From positions 124,001 to 188,000 of the forward strand of contig NZ_JAMZEA010000016.1 in assembly GCF_024172125.1 (NCBI RefSeq): 64,000 nt of DNA, in the 5' to 3' direction. Origin of the DNA: Actinomadura rupiterrae (lineage in GTDB: Bacteria > Actinomycetota > Actinomycetes > Streptosporangiales > Streptosporangiaceae). Both the position numbers and the translations under genes were made by a program. Numbering within the stretch: position 1 is the first letter of the stretch; each line of letters begins with the position of its first letter. Below are positions 40,538 to 49,924 of the stretch, piece by piece. The notes under the pieces are model-generated. The model was not told the origin of the DNA. It worked only from the letters and a program-made list of their open reading frames with translations, and did not search any database.

Positions 40538-41811
40538 ACGATGAGTCCGATGCGTTCGCGCCCACGCGCAAGGCGTGGCGGCCCGAGGTCGACGTCGAGG
40601 TGGCCGCACTGCTGCGCGTGCTGGCGGCCCGCCCGTGGCTGGTCAGCGGACGCGACGACGCGTTGATCTCCGCTGTCCGGCGCAACGAGGGGCGGTTGCG
40701 CACGGTCTACGGACGTCTTGGCTGGGTGCTGTTCGTCAGCCGTGACCTGGTGCGACTGCGCAAGTCACCGCCGCCACGCCGGGACTCCTGGGCCGCGCGG
40801 GCGCCGAATTCACTGGTATGCGCATGGTTTTTCGTCCTCGCTGCGACGGCGGAGTCCATGCCTCCGAAGGTGGCGCTGCCCCATTTCGTCACCGAGGCGC
40901 GGGTCGCAGCCGCCGAGGCGGGGGTGCCGAGCACCGGAGAGATCGACGAACGGCGCGCGATCGTCGCCGCGTTCAAACTGCTCGACGAACGCGGCGTCGT
41001 CGTCTGCCTGGACGGCGACATCGAGCGGTACGTCCACGACGACAAGGCACCGGTCCTGCTCGCAGTGCACCACGTCCGGCTGACCCACCTGATCGCCAAC
41101 GCGGGCGGTAGTGATCCGGCAGCCGATCCGGGGGCCTGGCTAGACGGTGTGGAGCACGAGTCCGATCCCGCCCGGCGGATGCGGCGTCGTCTGGTCGACG
41201 ACACGGTCGTGCACGCTTGCGACCTGGACGACGCCGAGGCCGACTGGTTGCGACGACGGGTGCGGGGCGACGACGGCGCGCCGTTGGCGGAGGCGTTCGG
41301 GCTCGCTGTGGAGCGGCGTGCCGAGGGCGCCGCATTCGTGGTTCCCGAGGATGCCTACCGGCATCCTCGGGAGCTCGGGCCGGTTCCCTTCCCGATCACC
41401 GGGGGCACCGTCCCGCACGCGGCACTGCTGCTGTGTGACGCCGCCGGAACCGACGGGCGGCCCGCGGTCGAGGCCGGCGTCCCCCAAGGGGCGCCGGGAC
41501 CGGGTTGGCACGGGCTCTCCGGTGCGAGCGTCATCGACAGGTTGTCGGACTGGTCCGCCACGGTGGGCGCCGGAAGGGGCGGCTGGTCGAAGGACCTGGT
41601 GGAGAACCCCGGCGCGCTGGCGGTCCAGGTGGCGGATCTGCTCACCGCACTCGATCTGGTCCGGATCGTCTCGGTCGGCGCCGAACACGCCGTCTGGTGG
41701 TTCTCCCCTGTGACGGGCCGCTGGCCCGCTCCCGCCGCCGAGCCCGCTCGTCCGAAGAGCCAACCGCGTGACGCGGTGGGAATGTTCACCGAGACCGGCG
41801 AGGTGATCTGA
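40534..41811 (+). CDS. jetB: Wadjet JetB (type II), MukE-like subunit
   Basis: A 425-residue protein of the TIGR02678/DUF2398 type: WRPEVDVEVAALLRVLAARP, YGRLGWVLFVSRDLVRLRKS and KLLDERGVVVCLDGDIERYV near the winged-helix core, then ADWLRRRVRGDDGAPLAEAF and a C-terminal SWSATVG-like region. JetB binds JetA and the SMC heads in Wadjet complexes. The start overlaps the jetA stop, and the jetC start follows its stop directly, so stoichiometric co-translation is likely. Confidence 0.88.
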   Translation: MNDESDAFAPTRKAWRPEVDVEVAALLRVLAARPWLVSGRDDALISAVRRNEGRLRTVYGRLGWVLFVSRDLVRLRKSPPPRRDSWAARAPNSLVCAWFFVLAATAESMPPKVALPHFVTEARVAAAEAGVPSTGEIDERRAIVAAFKLLDERGVVVCLDGDIERYVHDDKAPVLLAVHHVRLTHLIANAGGSDPAADPGAWLDGVEHESDPARRMRRRLVDDTVVHACDLDDAEADWLRRRVRGDDGAPLAEAFGLAVERRAEGAAFVVPEDAYRHPRELGPVPFPITGGTVPHAALLLCDAAGTDGRPAVEAGVPQGAPGPGWHGLSGASVIDRLSDWSATVGAGRGGWSKDLVENPGALAVQVADLLTALDLVRIVSVGAEHAVWWFSPVTGRWPAPAAEPARPKSQPRDAVGMFTETGEVI

Positions 41812-44800
41812 GTGAGCCCCCGGGACATCACGACCCTCCCGTTGGAACCGCTGCCGGAGCCTCCTCTGCCGCCTGCCGGTGATCCGAGCCGCTTCGTCCG
41901 TCGATGGCACCTGGTCTCGGCCGGTTTGTGCAACGTGTGGCGGTACGGAGATCTGTCGTTGGACACCCCCAGTGGCCGCCTTCTCATGCGCGGCGCCAAC
42001 GGCACCGGCAAGACGACGGCGTTGGAGGCGCTGTGTCCCTATCTCCTGGACCTCAACTCGGCCCGGATGGCGGCGGGAAAGGCCCGACCGACCACACTCG
42101 CCTCTCTGATGCGCGAGGGCGCCACCGGTAAGCGCCGGGTCGGTTACGCCTGGTTGACGTTCGCCGCCCCATCAGGGCCGGACGCCGACGCCGGGGAGAC
42201 GACCGAGCGTTCCTGGGGTGTGCGGTTGCAGTACAGCGCGAACTCGTCGCCGCAGGTGCGCACGGTGCCGTTCACCGTGCCAGGACGTCCGCTGCGCGAC
42301 ATCGCCCTGCACGGTCCGGGCCGTGAGGCCCTCACCGCCGAGGAGTTCAACACCGCCGTACGGGACGCGGGCGGTGAGGTCTTCGACGATCCGGACGAGT
42401 ACGTCGACGACCTCGCCCGAACGGTCTGGCGGGCGACCGCCGCCGAGGTCTCCACGCTCACCGGCCGCCTGCGTCAGGTGCGGAACCCGGCGCTGCTGGG
42501 TGACGTCAGCCCGAACGCGGCGGCTGAGGCGCTGCGCGAGAGCCTTCCGGGAGTCGACCCGGCGGTGGTCTCTGCGACGGCGGAGGCGCTGGCGGCCTCC
42601 GACGCCACCCGCCAGGCGTTCGAACGCGACCGGGAAGCCGCCCGGGTGCTCGGCGACTTCGCCAACGCCTGGGCCGGACACGTCACCGATGTCCTGGGCA
42701 GCGCCCACAAGGAGGCGGTGAAGTGGTGGAAGGAGCTGGAAGAGGCGAGAGAAGAGGCCAGGAGCAGCGAGCGGGAGCTCGGCAAGGCGACCGACAAGGC
42801 GGGATCGGCGTCGGTACAGCGCGAAAAGGCACGGACCGAACAGAGCGAAGTCCAGGCGCACATTCGGGCGCTGGAGAAGTGTGATGCCTATGACGCCGCC
42901 CGGAATCTGGACCTCCTGGAACAGCGGCGGACCGCTTTGCAGGGGCGTGCCGAAGCTGAGTTCCGGGCGCTGGAGCGCGACACCACCCGGCAGGTCCGGA
43001 CGGGTAAACGTCTCCGCCGGGATCTGGAGTCCCTGGACGCGGAGATCGACGAACAGGTCAGGGCGGCGCAGGAGGCCGACGCCCGCGCCCACCCCCGTGA
43101 GGCCCTGCTGTCCTGGGCGGACCGTCCTCGCGCCACCTTCCCCGTAGGGAACAGGATCGCCGACCCCGGCCCGGCGATCACCGTCACCGGCGGTCCGGAC
43201 CGGCTGCGTTCCGCCGCCTCCGCCTGGGCCACGTTGGCCGACGAGCACCGGAGGAACGCCGAGCGCGCCGAAGTCGCCGTCAACGACTACGAACGCGGCG
43301 TGCGCCCCAAGGAGGACAAGGCCAAGGTCCTGACCACGGAATCGGGACAGATCGCGGAGCGGTACGACGCCAGCGTCGACAGACTCGAAACGCTCGCGAG
43401 GAGGGCGGGCGAACAGGTGGCCTCCCTGCACGGCTCCATCCAGGAGTGGGGTGGCCGCCATCCCGACATCGCACCGGAGATCGACCGCAGCGCCCCTACC
43501 GGCGATCCGGCGCAGTTCCTCGCCACGGCCGAGGAGTGGGCGGACACGGTTCGAAGCCGAGCTGTGCCGCTCGTGTCAGATGCCAAGGCACGAGCACGGC
43601 ACCACGGTGAGGCCGCTCTCACCCTCACCCGCCAGGCGGAGGACTGCCGCCGCCGGGCCGCTGAACTCCGGTCCGACAGGCTGCTCCCGTTCCCTCGCCC
43701 GCAATGGGCCGGAGAGGTCGACGACACCACGGCGTTCGGCTCCGCTCTGGACTGGCGCGCGGAGGCCACCGACGAGGCCGCGCGTGCGGCGATCGAGGTG
43801 GCACTGGCCGATGCGGGGCTTCTGAGCGCCGCCCTGACACCGGCGGGGACCCGGACCGACGTCTGGCGGATCGCACCCACCGGGCATCCCGCCGCCTGCG
43901 GCCTGGACACGGTGCTCGCCGTTGATCCGGTCCACCCGTACGCGGCCGAGGCGTTGGAGGTGCTGCGCCGTATCGAGCTGGCCCCCACCGCGTTGGCGGC
44001 GCCTTCCGGTTCGGTCCTGGTCATCGGGCGGGACGGATCGTTCGCCGCAGGCCCGCTCATCGGCGACCGCCTCGCCGCGCCAGAGGGGAGTACAGCCCGC
44101 CCGCCCGCGCCGACCGCTGTGCACGTCGGCGCGCACCGCCGGCGGGCGGCGGCACGCGAACGCGCCGCCGAACTGGACCGGCAAGCCACAGAACTCGTCT
44201 CGCAAGCGGAGGAACTGCAGGCGAAAGCCCATGCGGAACTCGACGCCGCAGAACGGATCACCACGGCGGTGGACACCTTTCCGCGGAGGACGGAGCTACG
44301 GAAGGCGGAGGCGGACCGGGCGAGCCAGGCCGTTCAAGTCGCCGAACTACGGATCAAGCGGGACCAGTCGCATGTCGCCGCCGTCGCGGCCGAACGCGAC
44401 GCCGACCAGGCCCGGCGCGAGTGGGCGGGGCGCGTCCGCGCGATGGGGCTGGTCGTGGAGCTGGACAGCCTGGCGAAGTCGGTCGCCGCCTCCCGTGACA
44501 CCGCGAGAGCCCTCACGGGCTGCGTCCAGGTGCTGGAACGTGGGCTGATCCGCCGGGCGGACGCGATCGTCACCGACGTGGAGGAGGACGACGCCACCAC
44601 CAGGCGGCTCCGCACCGCACATGGCGACGCTCTCTCCTCGTACCGGGAGGCCGAAGAGGTCCGCGTCGAGATCGTCACACTGCGCGAGAGGCTGGGCAGC
44701 GACATCGAGGCGGTCCTGCACGACCTCGAGCAGGCCAGACACCGATCGAAGGAGCTGGAGCGGGCGCTGCCCGACCTTGACCGTGCGGTGGAGGAGACGA

Positions 44801-45996
44801 TCGCCACTCGCGAGCGGATGTCCGCGCGGGTGGACACTGCCCACAAGCGCGTCCAGGACGCGGAACCGGAGGTCGCCGCGGCAGCCGGCAGGCTCCGGGA
44901 ACTACTTGAGGTACCCGGCGTTCTCGCCACCCTCGCAGATGGTTCGGCAGCCGATCTCCTCCAACGGGTCACGCCCCCTGAGGCTCTCATCGACAAGGTC
45001 GGCGGGCTCCTCGCAGGCCACCGTGGTCTTGCCCGGCACGCGCTTCTGGCCAGGTACGACGCCGCCCGTGCCGAACTGGCCGGGGTGTGGACGCTCGAGC
45101 ACGGGAACAGCCACGGCCCGCTCGACACCTTCGTCATCACCCACGGCGACGCCGTCTACACGCCCGTCGCCGCCACGCGTCGGGCCGGAGAGCTCGCACG
45201 GCAGGCGGAGGACGCACTGCGCGTCGCTGAGGACGAGGCGCTCCGCTCGTTCATCCTGCAGCGGCTGCCCGCTGCCGTCGCCGTCGCATGGACGCGGCTC
45301 AACGACTGGAAACGCGATGTCAACCGCAAGATGCGCGCCGCCTCGGCGTCCAGCGGAGTCGGTGTCCAGGTGGAGATCGCACCGATCCGCGACATGGCCC
45401 CGGCCGTGCGCACCGTCTATGAGCTGGCGTGCCGGGGTAACGCGGCCGACCGCACCGACGAGCAGCGGGTGGAGCTCGGCCGTGCTCTCCGTTCTCTGAT
45501 CGACGCGGCGGACGGTGACACCATGGAGGACAAGGTCACCAACGCCATCGACGTGCGCGACTGGGTGAACGTCAACTATGTCGTCACCCGGGCCGGGCAG
45601 CAGCCGAAGACCTGGACGTCCCGCACAGGTCTGTCGGGTGGCGAGCGACGGCTGGTCGTCCTTGCACCGATGCTGGCGGCCGTCGCGGCGACCTACGACG
45701 GATTCGGATCGGACGGACTACGGCTGGCCACCCTGGACGAAGTTCCCGCCGAGGTCGACGAGGCGGGACGCGAAGGACTGGCTCGTTACCTCGCTGAACT
45801 CGATTTGGACATCCTCTGCACCAGCTACCTGTGGGACGGTGCGCCCGGCGCCTGGGACGGCATTGACGCGTGGGACTTCGAAGGTGATGAGAGCGGAACG
45901 GTGGTCGCGTTTCCCATGCTCATGCGTGATCTGAATGATCTGCCTGACGATTCCGCGTATTTCTCCGGAGAGACGGGAGCCGCCGGTGACGGCTGA
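41812..45996 (+). CDS. jetC: Wadjet JetC (type II), SMC-like ATPase
   Basis: A 1394-residue SMC-type ATPase of the TIGR02680 kind. Walker A is MRGANGTGKTTALEAL near residue 61, the ABC signature is GLSGGERRLVVLAPML (from about residue 1273) and Walker B is LATLDEVPAEVDEAGREGLA. Between lie two long coiled-coil arms rich in Ala, Glu and Arg with a hinge-like region near residues 610-770. JetC is the motor that loops plasmid DNA. The GTG start directly follows the jetB stop codon and its 3' end overlaps jetD by 11 bases. Confidence 0.92.
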   Translation: MSPRDITTLPLEPLPEPPLPPAGDPSRFVRRWHLVSAGLCNVWRYGDLSLDTPSGRLLMRGANGTGKTTALEALCPYLLDLNSARMAAGKARPTTLASLMREGATGKRRVGYAWLTFAAPSGPDADAGETTERSWGVRLQYSANSSPQVRTVPFTVPGRPLRDIALHGPGREALTAEEFNTAVRDAGGEVFDDPDEYVDDLARTVWRATAAEVSTLTGRLRQVRNPALLGDVSPNAAAEALRESLPGVDPAVVSATAEALAASDATRQAFERDREAARVLGDFANAWAGHVTDVLGSAHKEAVKWWKELEEAREEARSSERELGKATDKAGSASVQREKARTEQSEVQAHIRALEKCDAYDAARNLDLLEQRRTALQGRAEAEFRALERDTTRQVRTGKRLRRDLESLDAEIDEQVRAAQEADARAHPREALLSWADRPRATFPVGNRIADPGPAITVTGGPDRLRSAASAWATLADEHRRNAERAEVAVNDYERGVRPKEDKAKVLTTESGQIAERYDASVDRLETLARRAGEQVASLHGSIQEWGGRHPDIAPEIDRSAPTGDPAQFLATAEEWADTVRSRAVPLVSDAKARARHHGEAALTLTRQAEDCRRRAAELRSDRLLPFPRPQWAGEVDDTTAFGSALDWRAEATDEAARAAIEVALADAGLLSAALTPAGTRTDVWRIAPTGHPAACGLDTVLAVDPVHPYAAEALEVLRRIELAPTALAAPSGSVLVIGRDGSFAAGPLIGDRLAAPEGSTARPPAPTAVHVGAHRRRAAARERAAELDRQATELVSQAEELQAKAHAELDAAERITTAVDTFPRRTELRKAEADRASQAVQVAELRIKRDQSHVAAVAAERDADQARREWAGRVRAMGLVVELDSLAKSVAASRDTARALTGCVQVLERGLIRRADAIVTDVEEDDATTRRLRTAHGDALSSYREAEEVRVEIVTLRERLGSDIEAVLHDLEQARHRSKELERALPDLDRAVEETIATRERMSARVDTAHKRVQDAEPEVAAAAGRLRELLEVPGVLATLADGSAADLLQRVTPPEALIDKVGGLLAGHRGLARHALLARYDAARAELAGVWTLEHGNSHGPLDTFVITHGDAVYTPVAATRRAGELARQAEDALRVAEDEALRSFILQRLPAAVAVAWTRLNDWKRDVNRKMRAASASSGVGVQVEIAPIRDMAPAVRTVYELACRGNAADRTDEQRVELGRALRSLIDAADGDTMEDKVTNAIDVRDWVNVNYVVTRAGQQPKTWTSRTGLSGGERRLVVLAPMLAAVAATYDGFGSDGLRLATLDEVPAEVDEAGREGLARYLAELDLDILCTSYLWDGAPGAWDGIDAWDFEGDESGTVVAFPMLMRDLNDLPDDSAYFSGETGAAGDG

Positions 45997-47284
45997 GTGC
46001 GAGTTGTGCTCCGGTGTTTGTGCGGACGCCGACCTCACGCCGTTGCTGGCGCCCGAGTTGCGCTGGCTCTGGGAGGGGATCGCCGCCGCCGCCGACCGGC
46101 GCGGGGACCCTGAACTCGCCATGGGTCATGTCCAGGTCCGCGCACCGGGCGATCCCGCCGAACGCGCCGCCGCAGTCGGGCTGCTCGGTGGTCGCCCGCT
46201 GTCACCAGGCCGGTCCCGGTCGGTCGACTTGACGGCACTGACCGTTCGGTTGAAGGCACGCGGCGAGCAACTGACGCCGGGCGCGGTGGCAGCGCACGCG
46301 ACATGTCGCCGTCTCGCTGTCCGGGCACGCGAACGAGAACGACGCACGGCAGCCGACGCCAGGCTTCGCGACCAATTCGCAGCGCTCCTCGAACCGCTGC
46401 TACAGCGACGCGGAGTTGATGTGGACAACCTGTGGGCGTCCTTGCGCCGCAACGGATGGGTCGCACGGCTGCACGCCGCCGGAGGCGAGGCGCCCTTCCT
46501 GCTCGACGCGGTGTGCTCTGTCGTTTTGGCGCTGCCCTCGCCCGGACGGCGCGCGGACCGGCGTGTCCTCGCCAACACCGTCCTCCACGACCCTCACGGG
46601 CTGGATGACGGTTCCCGTGTCACGGGACTGGTGCTCGGCCTGCTGAGCGCGCTGGGAGACGTGCCGACCGGGGAACGCCACCGCCGCGCCTGGAACCTGG
46701 TGGGCGTCGACTATGACGACCTCACAGGTGGGCTGGTCTCGTTGGGCGTCCATCCCGTCGGATGGTCCGTCCCGATCGGCTCGGTCCTGACCCTGCCTCC
46801 CCGCGAACTGGCCCGGTGCATTTGGCCTTCCGCCCCTGATCCCGCGCCGTGGGTCTTCGTGACCGAGAACCCGTCCGTTCTCGCGATGGCCGCCGACGCG
46901 GCCGTCAATCAACAGGTGGGCAAAATGCTGTGCACCGTGGGAACACCCTCCGAGCTCGAGGTTCACGCCATCGCCCGGCTGGCACGAGCGGGCTGGCGAG
47001 TCGCCGTCCGGGCCGATTTCGACATGGCCGGACTGGCGCACGTCGAAACGCTGCTGACGAGTGTTCCCGGCGCTGTCCCATGGCGAATGGGGGTCGCCGA
47101 CTACCTGCTGAGCCTCGACCGCGCCGCCGAAGCTCCGGAAATCCCCGATACGGCAGCTCCGACCAGTTCGTGGTGTCCCGAACTGACCGCGTCCATCCGG
47201 GCACACGGCCGGGCCGCCTACGAGGAAACACTTCATGACGAACTGCTTCACGACCTTCTCAGAGGAACGCCCGACACCAAGTGA
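45986..47284 (+). CDS. jetD: Wadjet JetD (type II), Toprim-type nuclease
   Basis: A 432-residue protein from GTG 45986 of the TIGR02679 (DUF3323/DUF2399) type. The C-terminal Toprim-like core has WVFVTENPSVLAMAADAA (Glu294) and VAVRADFDMAGLAHVETLL (Asp344 and Asp346 as the DxD pair), which are the metal-binding residues expected for JetD cleavage of extruded circular DNA. The N-terminal half is helical (ARRGVDV-like arm, RRNGWVARLHAAGG). Catalytic residues are present, so the system is predicted functional. A terminator-bearing repeat follows at 47499. Confidence 0.9.
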   Translation: MTAECELCSGVCADADLTPLLAPELRWLWEGIAAAADRRGDPELAMGHVQVRAPGDPAERAAAVGLLGGRPLSPGRSRSVDLTALTVRLKARGEQLTPGAVAAHATCRRLAVRARERERRTAADARLRDQFAALLEPLLQRRGVDVDNLWASLRRNGWVARLHAAGGEAPFLLDAVCSVVLALPSPGRRADRRVLANTVLHDPHGLDDGSRVTGLVLGLLSALGDVPTGERHRRAWNLVGVDYDDLTGGLVSLGVHPVGWSVPIGSVLTLPPRELARCIWPSAPDPAPWVFVTENPSVLAMAADAAVNQQVGKMLCTVGTPSELEVHAIARLARAGWRVAVRADFDMAGLAHVETLLTSVPGAVPWRMGVADYLLSLDRAAEAPEIPDTAAPTSSWCPELTASIRAHGRAAYEETLHDELLHDLLRGTPDTK

Positions 47285-47607
47285 CCAGTCCTTGCCCGGC
47301 CGAGCTTTCCCTGTTGCACTTACCCCGCGAAAACCGGATTTTCGGGCACATGCAGCATGTGCGAGCACAAACCGTACTCCCGATAACCGGCCGTCGAGAC
47401 ATCGAATATGCCGGGTGCGCATCGCTAGGCGGTTCGACCGTCCACCCCGTATACACCGGATAGGTCGACCCCGCGTGGGTGAGTGATCCGATTCCGGCCT
47501 CGGACACCAACTCCCATACAAGGGATACGAAGTAGGGCGGAGATTTCTCCGTCCTACTTTTGTTTTCGGGCTCCGTATGACCGGTACCTGGCGCACCTTG
47601 AAAGCGC
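47285..47607. other. Gap after jetD containing the right island repeat
   Basis: No gene is seen. It holds the second copy of the repeated element, and upstream of it an AT-richer region (CGAAAACCGGATTTTCGG at about 47327-47344 is an inverted repeat). The stretch separates the Wadjet operon from the second A/B gene pair. Confidence 0.6.
47499..47559 (+). repeat. Island repeat with terminator hairpin, right copy
   Basis: CTCGGACACCAACTCCCATA at 47499-47518 is identical to 31260-31279. GGATAC and a hairpin follow: AAGTAGGGCGGAG, loop ATTT, CTCCGTCCTACTT (47530-47559), then TTTTGTTTT. One G-T pair interrupts an otherwise full stem. Similarity also extends upstream (GTGGGTGAGTGATC here, GTGGGCGGTGGTGATC on the left). 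It can terminate jetD transcription. Confidence 0.75.
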
Positions 47608-48423
47608 ATGCCGCGATCCCTGCACGGCTTGGACCGCGATGAACGTGACCCCTGTCACAGTCGGCGCTGCCGGCTCCGGTCGGCCGGCTTGGCCGTTCCT
47701 GGGACGTCGGCGGCGCTTGCGTTGTGGAATGGGTCGGAGTGGGCCGGGCCCGGGCAACTGCCGGCACCGTGGGACGAGGCCCGGAAGGTCGTCCGGGACG
47801 ACGCGGCCCTGGCGGCGGCGATCGAGGAGTCCAGGCACGTCCACGGCGGTCCCGAGTGGGAGGCGGCCAAGCTGGTGTTCCTCGTGATCAGGCCCAAGGG
47901 CCGGATCCGCATGCTGCACACCAAAGTGGACGCCGGAGTGGTGCGGATCGACGACCTGGGCAAGGCGGCCGCCTGGCTGGGGCTGGACGAGCAGGAGCTG
48001 CTGGAGTCCGAAGGGGCGTTCGTCGATCGGCACGGAACCTTTGTCGGCCCATGGCCGGTGACCCTGCGGCTCGCGCGTCGTGCCGCGGAGCTTCAGGCCG
48101 ACACCGTGCTGGGAGAGATCCTGCGGCGGCTCGACTCGGAGCGGGCGTACCTCGACCAGCAACGCCCGTGGCAGCGGGAGCGGAGTGAGAAGAAGGTCGC
48201 GAGGCTGGAGGCCGTGGCCCGTCTCCTGCACGAATGGTGCGGTGAGGAGACCTTGGAGCGCTACGACGAGTTGGAGGCGCTACGCGCCGAGGTCCGACGG
48301 CTGGGCCTGGTGGTGGAGAAGGCGATCGCCGCCCTACGCCAGAACGGGCATCGCACTATCGCCGCCACCATTGAGCGCGACCTCGGCGTGCGAACCACGA
48401 CAGCTCACGAAAGGCATCGTTGA
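47608..48423 (+). CDS. Unknown protein A2, paralogue of A1 with a broken N terminus
   Basis: From about residue 45 onward it is closely similar to A1: GPEWEAAKLVFLVIRPKGRI, MLHTKVDAGVVRI and the coiled-coil C terminus RYDELEALRAEVRRLGLVVE. The first 40 residues (MPRSLHGLDRDERDP) do not match A1. Remnants of the A1 Tudor-like domain are readable in other frames just upstream and within (for example VVEWVGVG at about 47733), so frameshifts have removed that domain from the reading frame. The start is uncertain. The 3' end overlaps B2 by 68 bp. Confidence 0.65.
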   Translation: MPRSLHGLDRDERDPCHSRRCRLRSAGLAVPGTSAALALWNGSEWAGPGQLPAPWDEARKVVRDDAALAAAIEESRHVHGGPEWEAAKLVFLVIRPKGRIRMLHTKVDAGVVRIDDLGKAAAWLGLDEQELLESEGAFVDRHGTFVGPWPVTLRLARRAAELQADTVLGEILRRLDSERAYLDQQRPWQRERSEKKVARLEAVARLLHEWCGEETLERYDELEALRAEVRRLGLVVEKAIAALRQNGHRTIAATIERDLGVRTTTAHERHR

Positions 48424-49840
48424 CATCTCGTGGAGCCTCGTCCGTCCGCCTGTACTCGCGGAAGGGCCCTTTGGGACTCCAGTCGCCGAGGTACGGCCGC
48501 AGATCGGCCTCCTTGGGAACGAACTCGAACCGGCCCAGCACCGACGGATTCCGGGCGGGGTCCAGGCGGTCGGCGACGCCGAGTGCCCACGCGATCCAGT
48601 CCCGGTGCTCGGCCGCGCGTTCGGGGTCGTCCGCCTCCGCGGCGACGACATGAAGCTCGCTGCACAGCGCGCGGATCTCGCGTGCCGTCGTCCAACCGTC
48701 GAGTGCCGCCGCCAGTGTCCTGCCGCGATGATCCTCGGTGGACAGTCGCCTCGCCTCGGCCATCGCCCGTTCCCAACGCGCCCGCTTCTCGGCCTCCTCC
48801 CTCTCCCACTGCGCTCGTTCCTCATCGAGCCGACGCTGCTGTTCCAGCCGCTCCTGCTCGTCACGTTCGACGCATCGTTCCACGGCCTTGAGGATCTCGC
48901 CCAGCTTGCGGTCCACCGGCACTCTGCCGTCGGTCCATTCGCGTTTGTCGGCATGTGAGGAGAGCCCCAACTCGATCCTGAGCCGTCCGGTGAAGACGGT
49001 CTCGTATTGCGGAGTGACGCGCTGCCATGCGTAGGTTCCGCGCTCAGCGGACGGTTCCCGGGCGCGTTCTTCGGTCTCCTCGGAGATGGTCACCGTGATC
49101 TGGTGATCGTTCCCGACCTGCAGGAACAGTCCTCTCGGTCTGCGTCTCCTGGAGAGCGCGAGCCGGTGGCCACGGCGCTCGGCCTGCTCCGAGAGCTCCT
49201 GGACCAAACCGAGAGCGCGTGGTCTCATCTCGTCGGAGACCGTCAGCAGTCCCGGGTCGTCCGTGATCCTCGTGATCAGGTCGGGACGGCGGGACACCTT
49301 GTCCCGGGCGCCCAGCCGGATCCGGTTCCAGTCCGTCTCCTCCGCCGCCCCTCCGTCCGACAGGCGGATGATCAGGTCGCCGGCGTTCCGGCCGGTGTGC
49401 CGCAGCCTCATGCCCCCGGGGACCGCGCCCTGCTGCTTCGCCGCGTGGATGACCCGGCGGTACGCCGCCCGCGTCTCCTCGTCCGGCTCCTTCACCTTGA
49501 GGGTGCCACCCGCACGTTGGACGCGTGCGATCAACTCCTGGACGGACGCCGGGGCATCGGGAGTCCGCGGGCCGGGGACCGGGGCGGCTCGCTGTGCCGT
49601 CCCGGTCCCCGGCTCGGGCCTGTCGGGATGATGGCCGTGCTCAAGGTAGAAACGCCCCGCGTCGGTGATCTCCGCGTGCCAGACGCCTTCGTGGCGAGGC
49701 GTCGCCACCAGCCCGCGGTTCCGAAGGGCGTAAACCGTCGCCGCCAACTCGGGGTTCTTCCCGCTGACCGGGTCCTCACCAGCGCCGATACGGCGAAGTA
49801 CGACGAGTTGGCGCTCGTTCAGAGGTGACCACCGCTGCAT
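48356..49840 (-). CDS. Unknown protein B2, paralogue of B1
   Basis: About 494 residues from ATG 49840 (MQRWSPLNERQLVVLRRIG); TTG 49876 would add 12. It matches B1 throughout: winged-helix-like N terminus, DKVSRRPDLITRITDDPGLL, RRRRPRGLFLQVGNDHQITV, the charged coiled coil (ERDEQERLEQQRRLDEERAQ) and ALGVADRLDPARNPSVLGRF. It converges on A2 with the same 68-bp overlap as the first pair. Unlike B1 it lacks the KKRG segment near the middle. Duplication of the whole pair around Wadjet is evident; its function is unknown. Confidence 0.75.
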   Translation of the reverse strand: MQRWSPLNERQLVVLRRIGAGEDPVSGKNPELAATVYALRNRGLVATPRHEGVWHAEITDAGRFYLEHGHHPDRPEPGTGTAQRAAPVPGPRTPDAPASVQELIARVQRAGGTLKVKEPDEETRAAYRRVIHAAKQQGAVPGGMRLRHTGRNAGDLIIRLSDGGAAEETDWNRIRLGARDKVSRRPDLITRITDDPGLLTVSDEMRPRALGLVQELSEQAERRGHRLALSRRRRPRGLFLQVGNDHQITVTISEETEERAREPSAERGTYAWQRVTPQYETVFTGRLRIELGLSSHADKREWTDGRVPVDRKLGEILKAVERCVERDEQERLEQQRRLDEERAQWEREEAEKRARWERAMAEARRLSTEDHRGRTLAAALDGWTTAREIRALCSELHVVAAEADDPERAAEHRDWIAWALGVADRLDPARNPSVLGRFEFVPKEADLRPYLGDWSPKGPFREYRRTDEAPRDVNDAFRELSWFARRGRAQWWRR

Positions 49841-49924
49841 GAGGTCCAGCGCATCCCACCTCTGGAACCTTCGCAACCGATTCCAAGGATCCGTTCGTGC
49901 CGCGCGACCGACAGGCCGTTCTCC

